Position numbers and translations under genes: made by a program
The notes under the pieces: model-generated
What the model was told of the DNA's origin: nothing
Databases searched by the model: none
The model's input: the letters and a program-made list of their open reading frames with translations, nothing else
Assembly (NCBI RefSeq): GCF_900110865.1
Contig: NZ_FOFD01000002.1
Span: 802,835 to 866,834, forward strand
Reading direction: 5' to 3'
Length of the DNA: 64,000 nt
Source of the DNA: Natrinema salaciae
Lineage (GTDB): Archaea > Halobacteriota > Halobacteria > Halobacteriales > Natrialbaceae
Shown here: piece after piece, positions 1 to 8,100 of the stretch
Position numbering within the stretch: the first letter of the stretch is position 1
Layout: the number at the start of each line of letters is the position of its first letter

Positions 1-36
1 CAGACCAGTGCACGTGGGTCCGCTGGCCACCACCCG

Positions 37-342
37 CTAGTGCGAGCCGTCGTTCCCGGGGTCGGTCGCTTCCTCGAGCGTCACCGCGCCATCGCGGTCG
101 ACAGTGACGTCGTAGCCGCAGAACGTGAACGAGACGGTCCCGCGCGGTCTGGTCGCGCCGTTGGCCCGCTCCGCGAAGAGCGCGTCGAGCGCCTCGGGAT
201 CGACGACGGTCTGGAGCGACTCGTACTCCGGTGGCGAGATCGCCGCCGCCGGGACCCCCTCCGCCTCGGCGACCGCATCGATCACCGCTCGACTCGGCGC
301 GTTCCGGACCGCTCTGCCGCCGCTACCACGACCCTCCACCAT
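37..342 (-). CDS. HalOD1-type output domain protein
   Basis: Small acidic protein (about 101 residues) that looks like the haloarchaeal output domain HalOD1. Visible are an N-terminal helix beginning AVIDAVAEAEGV, a central segment with VVDPEALDALF, then a beta-hairpin with FTFCGYDVTV and a final acidic tail. HalOD1 proteins are thought to be small signalling outputs, but their reaction is unknown. I chose the internal Met at 342, because the 16 codons upstream do not look like protein. A T-rich TATA-like stretch lies about 30 nt upstream on this strand (around 370). The next gene in the same direction is leuS, 105 bp away. Confidence 0.75.
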   Translation of the reverse strand: MVEGRGSGGRAVRNAPSRAVIDAVAEAEGVPAAAISPPEYESLQTVVDPEALDALFAERANGATRPRGTVSFTFCGYDVTVDRDGAVTLEEATDPGNDGSH

Positions 343-447
343 CGTTCCTCCCCTTCCAAATCCGGTCGAATAAAACTGTCCGTCTCGCACTCGGAACGCG
401 TCGGGTGGCGGGACGGCACCGTCGACCGGTCGAGCGCCTCGAGACCG

Positions 448-3207
448 TCAACTGATGTGGATCGCGGGTTTGCCGGGCCGAGCCTCGCCCGCCCGCTCGT
501 CGTCGCCGGTCGCTCGACGGACCGTCACGTCCGCATCGAACTCGTCGGTGACGAGCCACGACGCGCTGTCGAGGATCGCCAGTTCGCGATCCCCCGCGAG
601 CACCTGTCCGCCGTCCCCGCCGTCGCGTCCGGCTATCTCACCGACGAACGCCGCGACGGCGTCCCGATCGGCGTCGATTTCGAGCGTCTCGTCCGCGAGC
701 AGTCGGTCGGCGATCGAATCGACGTCGGCCTCACCGGCTGCGTCCTCGTCCGCGGACCGACCCGCCAGTTCGACGGCTCGATACTTCCACTCCCGGGCGA
801 CGACCAGTTCGACCCGCTCGGGCTCGTCGATAGCGGCGACGTCGACGATGTCTCGGACGTCCTCGAGCGTTCGCTCGACGAGCCCGCGCTCGAGCTGGGC
901 CGCCGACGTGTCCCGATTCGGCTCGGGCCAGTCTGCCTCGACGACGAGTCCCTCGCCCCGGAGTTTGTTCCAGAGCTCCTCGCCGAGGTGCGGGGCCATC
1001 GGGGCGATCAGCGCGGCGAGGGTCAGCAGGCCGCGTCGGTGGACCTCGCCGTGTGGCCGGTCGTACTCGCGATACCGCCGGAGCAGGCGCGCGAGCTCCC
1101 GGATCTCCGTGGCGGCACGGTGGAACCGGAACCGGTCGTACTCCTCGGTGACCACGGCGATCGTGCGGTCGATCTCTCGAGCCACGTAGTCGTCGTGATC
1201 CCGTCGCCTGACGCGGCTGTCGCCCGCCTCGACGAACGCGGTCGCCATCCGGTAGAGCGTCTGCTGGAGGTCGTAGGCCCCGCGGACGTTGTTGGCGGTC
1301 CACTCGAAGTCCTGCTCGGGGTGGGCGGCCGAGAGCACGAACAACCGGGTCGTCTCCGCGCCGTACTCCTCCGGCACGACGACGTTCCCCTTCGAACTGG
1401 ACATCTTCTCGCCGTCGTACAGCACCGTTCCCTGGCTCTTGAGCTCTCGAATCGGCTCTCGTCCCTCGATGAGTCCGATGTCGGCCAGCGCCTTCGTGAA
1501 AAAGCGGGTGTACAGCAGGTGGAGGATGGCGTGCTCGTCGCCGCCGACGTAGACGTCGACTGGCATCCAGTCGTCCGCGAGGTCGGTGTCGAACGGCGCG
1601 TCCGCCAGGTCGGGCGAGAGAAAGCGCAGGTAGTACCACGAGGAGTCGACGAACGTGTCCATCGTGTCCGTCTCGCGCCGCGCGGGGCCGCCGCAGTCGG
1701 GGCACGTCGTCTCGTTCCACTCCTCGGCCGCGTCCAGCGGGTTCCCCGTGGTCCGAACGAATTCGGGGAGCTCCACGGGCAGCTCCTCGTCGGGGACGAG
1801 GACGTGGCCGCAGTCGTCGCAGTGGACGACCGGGATCGGCGTCCCCCAGTAGCGCTGCCGGGAGATCAGCCAGTCCCGGAGCCGGTAGGTGACGTCTTCC
1901 ACGAGCGCGTCGTGGTCGGCCACGAGTCGCTCACCGGCCCGCTCGCTCTCGAGGCCGTCGTACTCGCCGCTGTTCTCGAGGACGCCGTCGCCGGTGTAGG
2001 CCCCGGTTTCGATGGCGCTCTCGGTGGCGTCGTCGGGAGCGATTACGCGCTCGATCGGCAGGTCGTGCTCGAGCGCGAACGCGTGGTCGCGCTCGTTGTG
2101 GCCCGGGACGCCCATGACGGCACCGGTGCCGACGTCCTCGAGGACGTAGCTGGCGACGTAGACGGGGAGTTCCGCGCCGGTCAGCGGATGGATCGCGGTC
2201 GCGTCCGTCTCGATACCGGAGAACCCGACCTCGTCGGGGTCACGCTCACGGACGGTCTCGACGTACGCTGCGACGTCGTCGTCGTCCTCGGCCAGTTCGC
2301 GAGCCAGTTCGTGGCCGGGCGAGACGGCGAGGGAGGTCGCCCCGTAGATCGTCTCCGGGCGAGTGCTGAACACGTCGACCGTCCCGCTACCGTTCCCGTC
2401 GTCGGTCTCGCCGTCGCCGACACCGCCGTATTCGGGTACGTCGAAGGTAATTCGCGCCCCTTCCTGCCGGCCGATCCAGTTGCGCTGGATCTCGCGAACG
2501 CCCTCGGGCCAGCCCTCGAGATCGTCGAGCCCCGCGTCCAGTTCCTCGGCGTAGTCGGTGATCGTGAAGAACCACTGGTCGAGTTCGCGCCGTCCGACGG
2601 GCGTCTCGCAGCGCCAGCAGACCCGGTCGCCGTCGCTGCTCGCGGCTTCGCCGCTCCCCCGATCCGAGGGCTCACTGTGTTCGTCCTCGCGTTCGGCGAC
2701 CTGTGCGTCGGCGAGCACCGTCTCGCAGTCGGGACACCAGTTGACCGTCGCCGCCTCGTACTCGACGAGTCCCGCCTCGTAGAGCCGCTTGAACAGCCAC
2801 TGATTCCACCGGTAGTACGCCGGCTCGCAGGTGGTGATCTCCCGGGACCAGTCGTAGCCAAAGCCCATGGTCTCGAGTTCCTCGCGCATGCGACGGATAC
2901 ACGCCTCGGTCCAGGACTGGGGGTCGGTCTTGCGCTCGAAGGCCGCGTTTTCGGCGGGCAAGCCGAACGCGTCCCACCCCATGGGGTGGAGGACGTCGTC
3001 GCCCTGCATGCGGCGATAGCGCGAGTAGGCGTCCGTGATCGCGTAGTTGCGGACGTGCCCCATGTGGAGCGTGCCCGACGTGTAGGGAAACATGCCGAGG
3101 ACGTAGGTCGGATCGTCGGCGTCGGCATCGAGCGCGTAGACGTCGTCGCGCTCCCAGACGTACTGCCAGAACTCCTGTACCTGCGCGTGATCGTAATGAC
3201 TGGTCAT
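448..3207 (-). CDS. leuS: Leucyl-tRNA synthetase
   Basis: Charges tRNA-Leu with leucine in the cytoplasm. The 919-residue product has the class I signatures HMGH (in TSGTLHMGHVRNY, near residue 45) and KMSSSKGN (about residue 610). Between them lie the zinc-finger region (CPDCE and CWRCE pairs), the CP1 editing region and a DVYVGGDEHAILHLLY segment; the anticodon-binding part follows. The layout resembles bacterial LeuRS, which is known for haloarchaea. An acidic, Ser/Gly-rich insert lies between the two Cys pairs. ATG at 3207 is chosen because homologous sequence starts there (MTSHYDHA); the open frame continues upstream without family-like sequence. No glycan-region promoter motif is seen upstream. 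Confidence 0.97.
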   Translation of the reverse strand: MTSHYDHAQVQEFWQYVWERDDVYALDADADDPTYVLGMFPYTSGTLHMGHVRNYAITDAYSRYRRMQGDDVLHPMGWDAFGLPAENAAFERKTDPQSWTEACIRRMREELETMGFGYDWSREITTCEPAYYRWNQWLFKRLYEAGLVEYEAATVNWCPDCETVLADAQVAEREDEHSEPSDRGSGEAASSDGDRVCWRCETPVGRRELDQWFFTITDYAEELDAGLDDLEGWPEGVREIQRNWIGRQEGARITFDVPEYGGVGDGETDDGNGSGTVDVFSTRPETIYGATSLAVSPGHELARELAEDDDDVAAYVETVRERDPDEVGFSGIETDATAIHPLTGAELPVYVASYVLEDVGTGAVMGVPGHNERDHAFALEHDLPIERVIAPDDATESAIETGAYTGDGVLENSGEYDGLESERAGERLVADHDALVEDVTYRLRDWLISRQRYWGTPIPVVHCDDCGHVLVPDEELPVELPEFVRTTGNPLDAAEEWNETTCPDCGGPARRETDTMDTFVDSSWYYLRFLSPDLADAPFDTDLADDWMPVDVYVGGDEHAILHLLYTRFFTKALADIGLIEGREPIRELKSQGTVLYDGEKMSSSKGNVVVPEEYGAETTRLFVLSAAHPEQDFEWTANNVRGAYDLQQTLYRMATAFVEAGDSRVRRRDHDDYVAREIDRTIAVVTEEYDRFRFHRAATEIRELARLLRRYREYDRPHGEVHRRGLLTLAALIAPMAPHLGEELWNKLRGEGLVVEADWPEPNRDTSAAQLERGLVERTLEDVRDIVDVAAIDEPERVELVVAREWKYRAVELAGRSADEDAAGEADVDSIADRLLADETLEIDADRDAVAAFVGEIAGRDGGDGGQVLAGDRELAILDSASWLVTDEFDADVTVRRATGDDERAGEARPGKPAIHIS

Positions 3208-3415
3208 TGTCGGCGAGATCCGTTGGGTGTCACTGGGCGGTCCGGCCATATCATTGTTCGGCCCCGCAGGACCGCCACGCCCCGACCGAACCCGCCGCCG
3301 CCTCGCAGTCACCTCGAGTCGGCGACGATCGGTCCCGCGTCCCTCGGCGACCCGCGGCGGTGCGCTGTGGGCTGACATTAACAAAGCGGATCGGCCCGTT
3401 ACGAGCGATCGTCGA

Positions 3416-3967
3416 ATGTCCCGCCTTCGCGACGATCTGCCATCGGCGTTTACGCTGCTCGTCACAATCGCGACCGTCCTGCTCGCGTTCGGACTGCTCA
3501 CGTCGGTCTTCGCCCCGGACCTGACGGCCGACGAGACGCCCCCGTCCAGCCCCGCGACGGAGAGCGAGGGTGCGTCGGCGACGGGATCGAACGCGACGAC
3601 CAACACGTCCGAGAGTGCCACCGCTGCCGACTCGGAGAGCGAACCCGGCAACTCGACGGCCGACGCGGCCTCGACAGCGGCATCTTCCGAGGACGATCCG
3701 CCGAGCGATTCGGATACCGACTCGACGGACGACGACGGTCCGTTCGACGACGAATCCGCTGCGGAGGGACCGATCGACGACGAACCGGGCGACGACGACC
3801 GCGACGGACTCGAGTGGGCGCTCGAGGAGGCCGGGTTGGTCGACGACGAGGACGACGGGGACGACCGCGACCGCGGGCCACCGGACGACGACCGTGGCCC
3901 GCCGGACGAGGCCGGACCGCCAGCGGACGCCGGCCCACCGGATGACAGGGGACCGTTCGACGAGTAG
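3416..3967 (+). CDS. Membrane-anchored or exported Asp/Ser-rich acidic protein
   Basis: I do not recognise a family. The 183-residue product starts with MSRLRDD, followed by one hydrophobic segment (about residues 10-32, AFTLLVTIATVLLAFGLL) that would act as signal anchor. The rest is a low-complexity Ser/Thr/Asp/Glu tail ending in repeats of the type DRGPPDD/PPDEAGPP. The tail is probably disordered and extracellular, and is rich in Thr/Ser and N-x-S/T sites that could be glycosylated. Divergent from leuS, with 208 bp between the two starts. Start chosen at ATG 3416, just before the hydrophobic segment. Confidence 0.6.
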   Translation: MSRLRDDLPSAFTLLVTIATVLLAFGLLTSVFAPDLTADETPPSSPATESEGASATGSNATTNTSESATAADSESEPGNSTADAASTAASSEDDPPSDSDTDSTDDDGPFDDESAAEGPIDDEPGDDDRDGLEWALEEAGLVDDEDDGDDRDRGPPDDDRGPPDEAGPPADAGPPDDRGPFDE

Positions 3968-4066
3968 CCGTATGCTCGTCGCCCCGCCGAACCCGTCGGC
4001 GACCGTGAACGTCATCGAAACCGAACGACGGGGACTCCCTTCATAGACGGCGTCGTAACTCGTCCT

Positions 4067-5032
4067 ATGCCACCGACCGCACTCGTCACCGGCTGTTCCT
4101 CGGGCATCGGCTACGAAACCGCTCGCGCGCTGCTCGCCGAGGACTGGCGCGTCTACGCGACCGCTCGAGACCGCAATCGAGACGGCCTCGAGAAGCTGGC
4201 CAATCGGGGTGCGGCCCTCGCGGCGCTGGACCTCACCGACCCGGACGACATCGACCGCGTCGTCGGTCGCATCCGCGAGGAATCGGGCGGTGTGGACTGT
4301 CTCGTCAATAACGCCGGCTACGGTCAGTTCGGCCCGGTCGAAGACGTCCCGACGAGACTGCTCGAGCGCCAGTTCGCCGTCCACTGTTTCGGGCCGCATC
4401 GGTTGATGCGAGCGGTGCTGCCGGGAATGCGAACGCGTGGCCGTGGCCGAATTATCACCGTCACTAGCGCCGCCGATCGCCTCGCGCTCGCCGGGATCGG
4501 CGGCTACACCGCGTCGAAGTGGGCGATGGCGAGTCTCAGCGACGCGCTCCGACAGGAACTGGTCGACTCGGCGGTCGACGTCGTCGTCGTCCAGCCCGGG
4601 ATCGTCGCGACACCGTTCTACGACCGCGCCGTAAGCGCGGTCGAAGCGGCGGCCGCGGCGTCGCCGCCTCGAGCCGCCGCTGCGGCGACCGCCGGGGAGA
4701 CGACCCGGGAGGTGAGCGTCGTCAGACCCACCCGCTACACCGATCTCTACCGCGTCCTTCAGCGGCTTCGCGCCGTCGAGGGGGGTGGCCCACTGATCAA
4801 CGACCCCGAACAGGTCGCAGCGACGGTTCGAGACGCCGCGACCGCCGCAAATCCCGAGACGCACTATCGCGTCGGCCCGGTTCCCCTGCTCGGATCGCTC
4901 TACGGGACGGTCGTCCCCGCGACGGTGCGGGATCGTCTCACGAAACTCGGCATCCGACTCGCCGCGAGCGAACCCGTTCTCGACCTGCTCGAGCGACGGA
5001 CGCCCGACGCGGGTTCCGATCGGTATCCGTGA
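4067..5032 (+). CDS. SDR family oxidoreductase
   Basis: Short-chain dehydrogenase/reductase of 321 residues, somewhat longer than the usual 250. The N-terminal cofactor motif is TGCSSGIG, the NNAG motif is present (NNAGYGQFG), and the catalytic Tyr-Lys pair is YTASK with an upstream Ser (TVTSAAD). The C-terminal extension (about residues 190-321) includes an Ala-rich stretch and may form a substrate lid or oligomer contact. The substrate cannot be told from sequence; classical SDRs of this length often act on lipids, steroids or retinoid-like compounds. It converges with the SPW protein, with 24 bp between stops. Confidence 0.9.
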   Translation: MPPTALVTGCSSGIGYETARALLAEDWRVYATARDRNRDGLEKLANRGAALAALDLTDPDDIDRVVGRIREESGGVDCLVNNAGYGQFGPVEDVPTRLLERQFAVHCFGPHRLMRAVLPGMRTRGRGRIITVTSAADRLALAGIGGYTASKWAMASLSDALRQELVDSAVDVVVVQPGIVATPFYDRAVSAVEAAAAASPPRAAAAATAGETTREVSVVRPTRYTDLYRVLQRLRAVEGGGPLINDPEQVAATVRDAATAANPETHYRVGPVPLLGSLYGTVVPATVRDRLTKLGIRLAASEPVLDLLERRTPDAGSDRYP

Positions 5033-5056
5033 TGGGGGCCGCGCGCGGACGCGACG

Positions 5057-5518
5057 CTATCGCGTTTCGGTCGCCGTTCCGCGCGGGACCTCGCGGCCGG
5101 CGGTGGAGGCGACGTACGCCGACAGCGCTGCGGCGACCAGTCCCAACACGGTGTTGCTCCAGGTCAGTCCCCGATCGGCGACCTCGAGGCCGCTCATCGC
5201 GACCTCGCCGCCGATGGCGAAGTGGGAGATGGCTGTCCAGAGCGCCAGCAGCGCGACGAGCGACATCACGCCGGTACTGGTCGGGTGATCGGTGACGATC
5301 CGGTAGTAGTTGTAGCCGGCGAGCAGGAAGATCGCACCGCCGACCAGCAGGTTGTTCCACAGGATGGATTGGGCCGTCTCGTAGACGAACGGCGATGCGG
5401 CCAGCCAGAACCCGATCAGCGAGACGATGCCGCTCAGCCACTTCTGTCCGTCCGGTTCACCCTGATCGTGGGCGGGCGATTCGCCAGTCGACGGGTCGGT
5501 GGTCGTAGACTCGCTCAT
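5057..5518 (-). CDS. SPW repeat-type membrane protein
   Basis: Polytopic membrane protein of 153 residues. After a polar Ser/Thr/Asp N-terminus of about 28 residues there are four hydrophobic segments in two repeats. The first repeat has WLAASPFVYE followed by WNNLLVGGAIFLLAGY; the second has a related pair ending TWSNTVLGLVAAALSAYV. The W-L-x-x-SP-F and W-N-N patterns are those of the SPW family, whose function is unknown. Start chosen at MSEST (5518), since the 19 upstream codons look non-coding. Confidence 0.8.
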   Translation of the reverse strand: MSESTTTDPSTGESPAHDQGEPDGQKWLSGIVSLIGFWLAASPFVYETAQSILWNNLLVGGAIFLLAGYNYYRIVTDHPTSTGVMSLVALLALWTAISHFAIGGEVAMSGLEVADRGLTWSNTVLGLVAAALSAYVASTAGREVPRGTATETR

Positions 5519-6159
5519 AGTGGCCTCGATCGGTAATACCGCGAGCCGATTGAAAAAGCGCGACGACCGTTCCACCCCGATTCCCGAGAACGGCTCGGAT
5601 TCCGTTCGTTCGGCGCTCGATCAACGAGCGGTGGCGCGGCTAAGATCGGCTTTCGAACTCGGCAATGACCGACTGGCTACCCCGTCCCGATCCGGTTAAT
5701 GAGGGATTATTCCGGGGGCGCTCGGACGAGAACCTGCCCAGCAAGCGCCGTACTCTCGATCACACCCTCCCTCGATCACCGGCCTCGTTCTGACCGATCG
5801 GTGCTCGACGAGGCCCCGCCACCGGTTTCGTCGGCTCCATCGGACCGATCCGGCACCGCAGTCGAGCGGCGTCGCGAATCGTTTCAGCCGCGAAAACGGT
5901 TTTATCGTCCGTATAGTGAACCGCCGAACGACGAAACCATCAGGTAATGAGATTACTCGTACCTGTGCACTGCGGACGACGAAGCCGGCAGCGTACCCCT
6001 GATCGAGTCCCGAATCGAGAGCCGGCGGACGGCAACGCGTTCACGACGGCGACCGCCGGGACCGGTCGCTCGACACTCTCCCGACCGAAACCGGCAGTAG
6101 CCGATATCGGCGAGACGGCGAGTGCGTAACAACCGACACCGAATTTCATCCCACCTACA
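5519..6159. other. 641-bp gap with one promoter-like motif and no convincing gene
   Basis: No ORF here shows protein-like composition. A GYTTA-N8-ATARTAA element lies at 5900-5919 on the + strand. Exactly 27 nt after it an ATG (5947) opens a 60-codon frame (to 6129). That spacing equals the leaderless spacing seen at other copies, so the small frame could be a leader peptide or a real short gene, but its sequence (Arg/Pro/Thr-rich) gives no other support. The following surface-protein gene at 6160 may be read from the same promoter. Confidence 0.4.
5900..5919 (+). promoter_or_regulatory. Bipartite glycan-region promoter motif (copy 1)
   Basis: TTTTA, 8 bp, ATAGTGA. It ends 27 nt before ATG 5947 and 240 nt before the surface-protein start at 6160. 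Confidence 0.4.
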
Positions 6160-7158
6160 ATGCGCCGCAATGCCCGACGACACCAGACGAAGACCCGATC
6201 GATTCAGAGCAGCGTCCAGGTTTTGCTCTTGGTTAGCGGTATGGCGTTCCTGCTGGCCGGGTTAGTACTCGCTGCGGGCGGAGCGTCCGTCGACAGCGCG
6301 ATCGGAACGGTCGACGACAGATGGGACGATTCACAGAAGCAGACCAGCGACGACGTCGAGTCGCCGAACGACGGAACGACGCCCACGGACGGCGGCAACG
6401 AAACCGACGGCGACGGCGGTAACAGCAGTGATGGCAGCGACGGCGGTGACGGCGGCGATGGCGGCGATGGCGGCGATGGCGGCGATGGCGGCGATGGCGG
6501 CGATGGCGGCGATGGCGGCGATGGCGGCGATGGCGGCGATGGCGGTGACGGCGACGGAGGCGATGGTAGCGACGGCGGTGACGGCGGCGACGGCGGTGAC
6601 GGCGACGACGGCAGCAACGAACAGCACACGTTGACGGTAATCGTCGAAGACCAGGACGGCAACCCGATCGACGGCGCCGATGTAAGTCACGACCCGTTCA
6701 GCGATAACAAAACCACGGGCGGGAACGGCGAGGCCGAGTGGACGGTCGAGGACGGGAGCTACCACGTGTCCGCGGCCGCGGACGGCTACCAGTCCGTGGA
6801 AGACGACGTCGAGATCGACGGCGGCGACGAGACGATCACGCTGACGCTCGAGGAGAGCGACTCCGGCGACGGCGGCGACGGCGGCGACGGAACGTACACG
6901 CTCTCGACGACCGTGGAAGACCAGAACGGCGACGCGATCGACAACGCGACCGTCGAAGCCGAGAGCGGATTGGGCTTCCTCGGCTGGAGCGACGAGAAAG
7001 ACGTCGACGACGACGGCAAAGCCGAGTTCCAGGACCTCGAGGACGGCGAGTACACGGTGACCGCGTCCGCGGACGGCTACGCGGACACGGAGCAAACCGT
7101 CACGATCGACGGCTCGGACGAGGACGTCACGTTGACGCTCGAGCCGGCTGACGGCTGA
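6160..7158 (+). CDS. Exported surface protein with Gly-Gly-Asp repeat linker and two Ig-like/carboxypeptidase-regulatory-like domains
   Basis: Predicted cell-surface protein of 332 residues. A basic N-terminus is followed by a hydrophobic segment (about residues 20-43) acting as signal or anchor. Next comes an acidic Asn/Asp/Gly spacer and a GGD repeat tract (about residues 88-150). Two tandem beta-domains of about 75 residues follow (about 152-235 and 245-330), each starting with a TVEDQ/IVEDQ-x-G strand and ending in a DGSYHVSAAADGY or DGEYTVTASADGY motif. These resemble CarboxypepD_reg/PEGA-like folds, often used in surface stalks or adhesion. No catalytic residues are seen. Confidence 0.75.
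   Translation: MRRNARRHQTKTRSIQSSVQVLLLVSGMAFLLAGLVLAAGGASVDSAIGTVDDRWDDSQKQTSDDVESPNDGTTPTDGGNETDGDGGNSSDGSDGGDGGDGGDGGDGGDGGDGGDGGDGGDGGDGGDGGDGDGGDGSDGGDGGDGGDGDDGSNEQHTLTVIVEDQDGNPIDGADVSHDPFSDNKTTGGNGEAEWTVEDGSYHVSAAADGYQSVEDDVEIDGGDETITLTLEESDSGDGGDGGDGTYTLSTTVEDQNGDAIDNATVEAESGLGFLGWSDEKDVDDDGKAEFQDLEDGEYTVTASADGYADTEQTVTIDGSDEDVTLTLEPADG
6451..6540 (+). repeat. Perfect 9-bp tandem repeat (GGCGGCGAT x 10)
   Basis: Ten consecutive identical copies of ggcggcgat, each coding Gly-Gly-Asp, flanked on both sides by degenerate copies using gac and ggt codons (about 6430-6610). The identity at synonymous positions shows recent expansion by slippage. The array stays in frame with the surrounding gene. 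Confidence 0.95.
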
Positions 7159-7479
7159 CGAGTCGGGCTGCCAACCCGATCTCGGGCGTCTGGACTGTTT
7201 TTGCGACCGTCACGTTCTCCATCGAACGCGGACGCCGATTCGACGGTCGCGGACTCGAGCATCGGCGTGCGCCGTGTACGCACCTCGCCCTCGTCTCGAC
7301 CGAACGCGTCGCAGGCCGTCGGTTGCCGCAGTCGTCGATCGACGCCGTCGAGAACGGTCCGAGACCGACCGCTCGATCACGGACTCGCCTCCGGGAGCCG
7401 ACTGTGACCGTCTCGCGACGGAGAACGGCCGCGTTATGTATTGGATAGCAATGGGTCGGAGCTCCGTATCGACGATCGA
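7159..7479. other. 321-bp gap without a gene
   Basis: I see no credible coding sequence. The only notable item is the promoter-like element at 7432-7451, just before the next gene. Confidence 0.5.
7432..7451 (+). promoter_or_regulatory. Bipartite promoter motif (copy 2, weaker)
   Basis: CGTTA, 8 bp, ATAGCAA. It deviates from consensus at two places but ends 28 nt before ATG 7480, the same spacing as other copies. Confidence 0.4.
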
Positions 7480-7935
7480 ATGACCCCCTGGCATCGACGC
7501 ACCGTACTGGCGATCGGCATCGCGGTCGCGACCGGAACGGTGCTCGGAACCGTCGGCGCGCGTACCGAACGCGAAGACGAGGATCGACAGGCACGCGACG
7601 GCCCGACCGATCGGGCGGGCGATGACGACATCGAACTCTCCGTTTCCGTGCCCGAATCGGTCCCCTATCGAGAAATCGCGGATCCGATCGAGGACGCTGC
7701 CGACGTCGTCATTACGGTGTGCAATACCGGCACCGACGCGACGTCGATCACCGCGACGCTCGAGATCGGTGACGTCGACGAACCGGTCGTCCTCGAGCCG
7801 GACGCTGGTGACCACGACACCGTCCGTTTCGGCGTCCTTCCGCGGGAACTCGGCGTCGGAGCGCACGACTGGACCGTGACGGCCGACGGGAAGATCGAGT
7901 CCGGCAGCCTGACCGTCGTCGACGACGAGCGGTGA
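7480..7935 (+). CDS. Small exported protein, CARDB-like beta domain
   Basis: 151-residue product of unknown function. The N-terminus MTPWHRRTVLAIG followed by an Ala/Gly/Val-rich hydrophobic stretch (about residues 8-27) looks like a signal peptide with an Arg pair, although the full Tat consensus is missing. After an acidic linker comes a single beta-rich domain with VVITVCNTGTDATSITATL and a C-terminal strand near the end. This resembles the CARDB/NEW3-type adhesion fold common in archaeal surface proteins. ATG 7480 is preferred to the TTG at 7441, because it directly precedes the signal and sits 28 nt from the promoter motif. Confidence 0.55.
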   Translation: MTPWHRRTVLAIGIAVATGTVLGTVGARTEREDEDRQARDGPTDRAGDDDIELSVSVPESVPYREIADPIEDAADVVITVCNTGTDATSITATLEIGDVDEPVVLEPDAGDHDTVRFGVLPRELGVGAHDWTVTADGKIESGSLTVVDDER

Positions 7936-8100
7936 CTGGCTCCGAACGACGAGAGTAACTGGTGCGGCTGCGACCTGCTGTCGAAAGCGCCCTTCTTCTG
8001 GCTCTCTCGGGCACGAATCGAGGCCTCGTCTCACGCCGAGATAGGATGCTACCGGTTCGGACGGCTGCGTCGAAAAGACGTTAGTTGTCGGGCGAGGCGG

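Noticed and set aside
40-3375. 1111-codon open frame antisense to leuS on the + strand
   Set aside because: Composition-driven shadow of the GC-rich leuS gene; no domain or motif.
5947-6129. 60-codon frame 27 nt after a promoter motif
   Set aside because: The spacing is suggestive, but composition gives no sign of a protein; noted in the gap entry only.
6451-6540. Tandem repeat considered as CRISPR
   Set aside because: Units are adjacent 9-mers without spacers and lie inside a coding frame.
6331-7095. Long antisense frame rich in Val/Ala/Ile across the Gly-Asp repeat gene
   Set aside because: It results from the 9-bp repeat read in another frame; the + strand frame has signal and domains.
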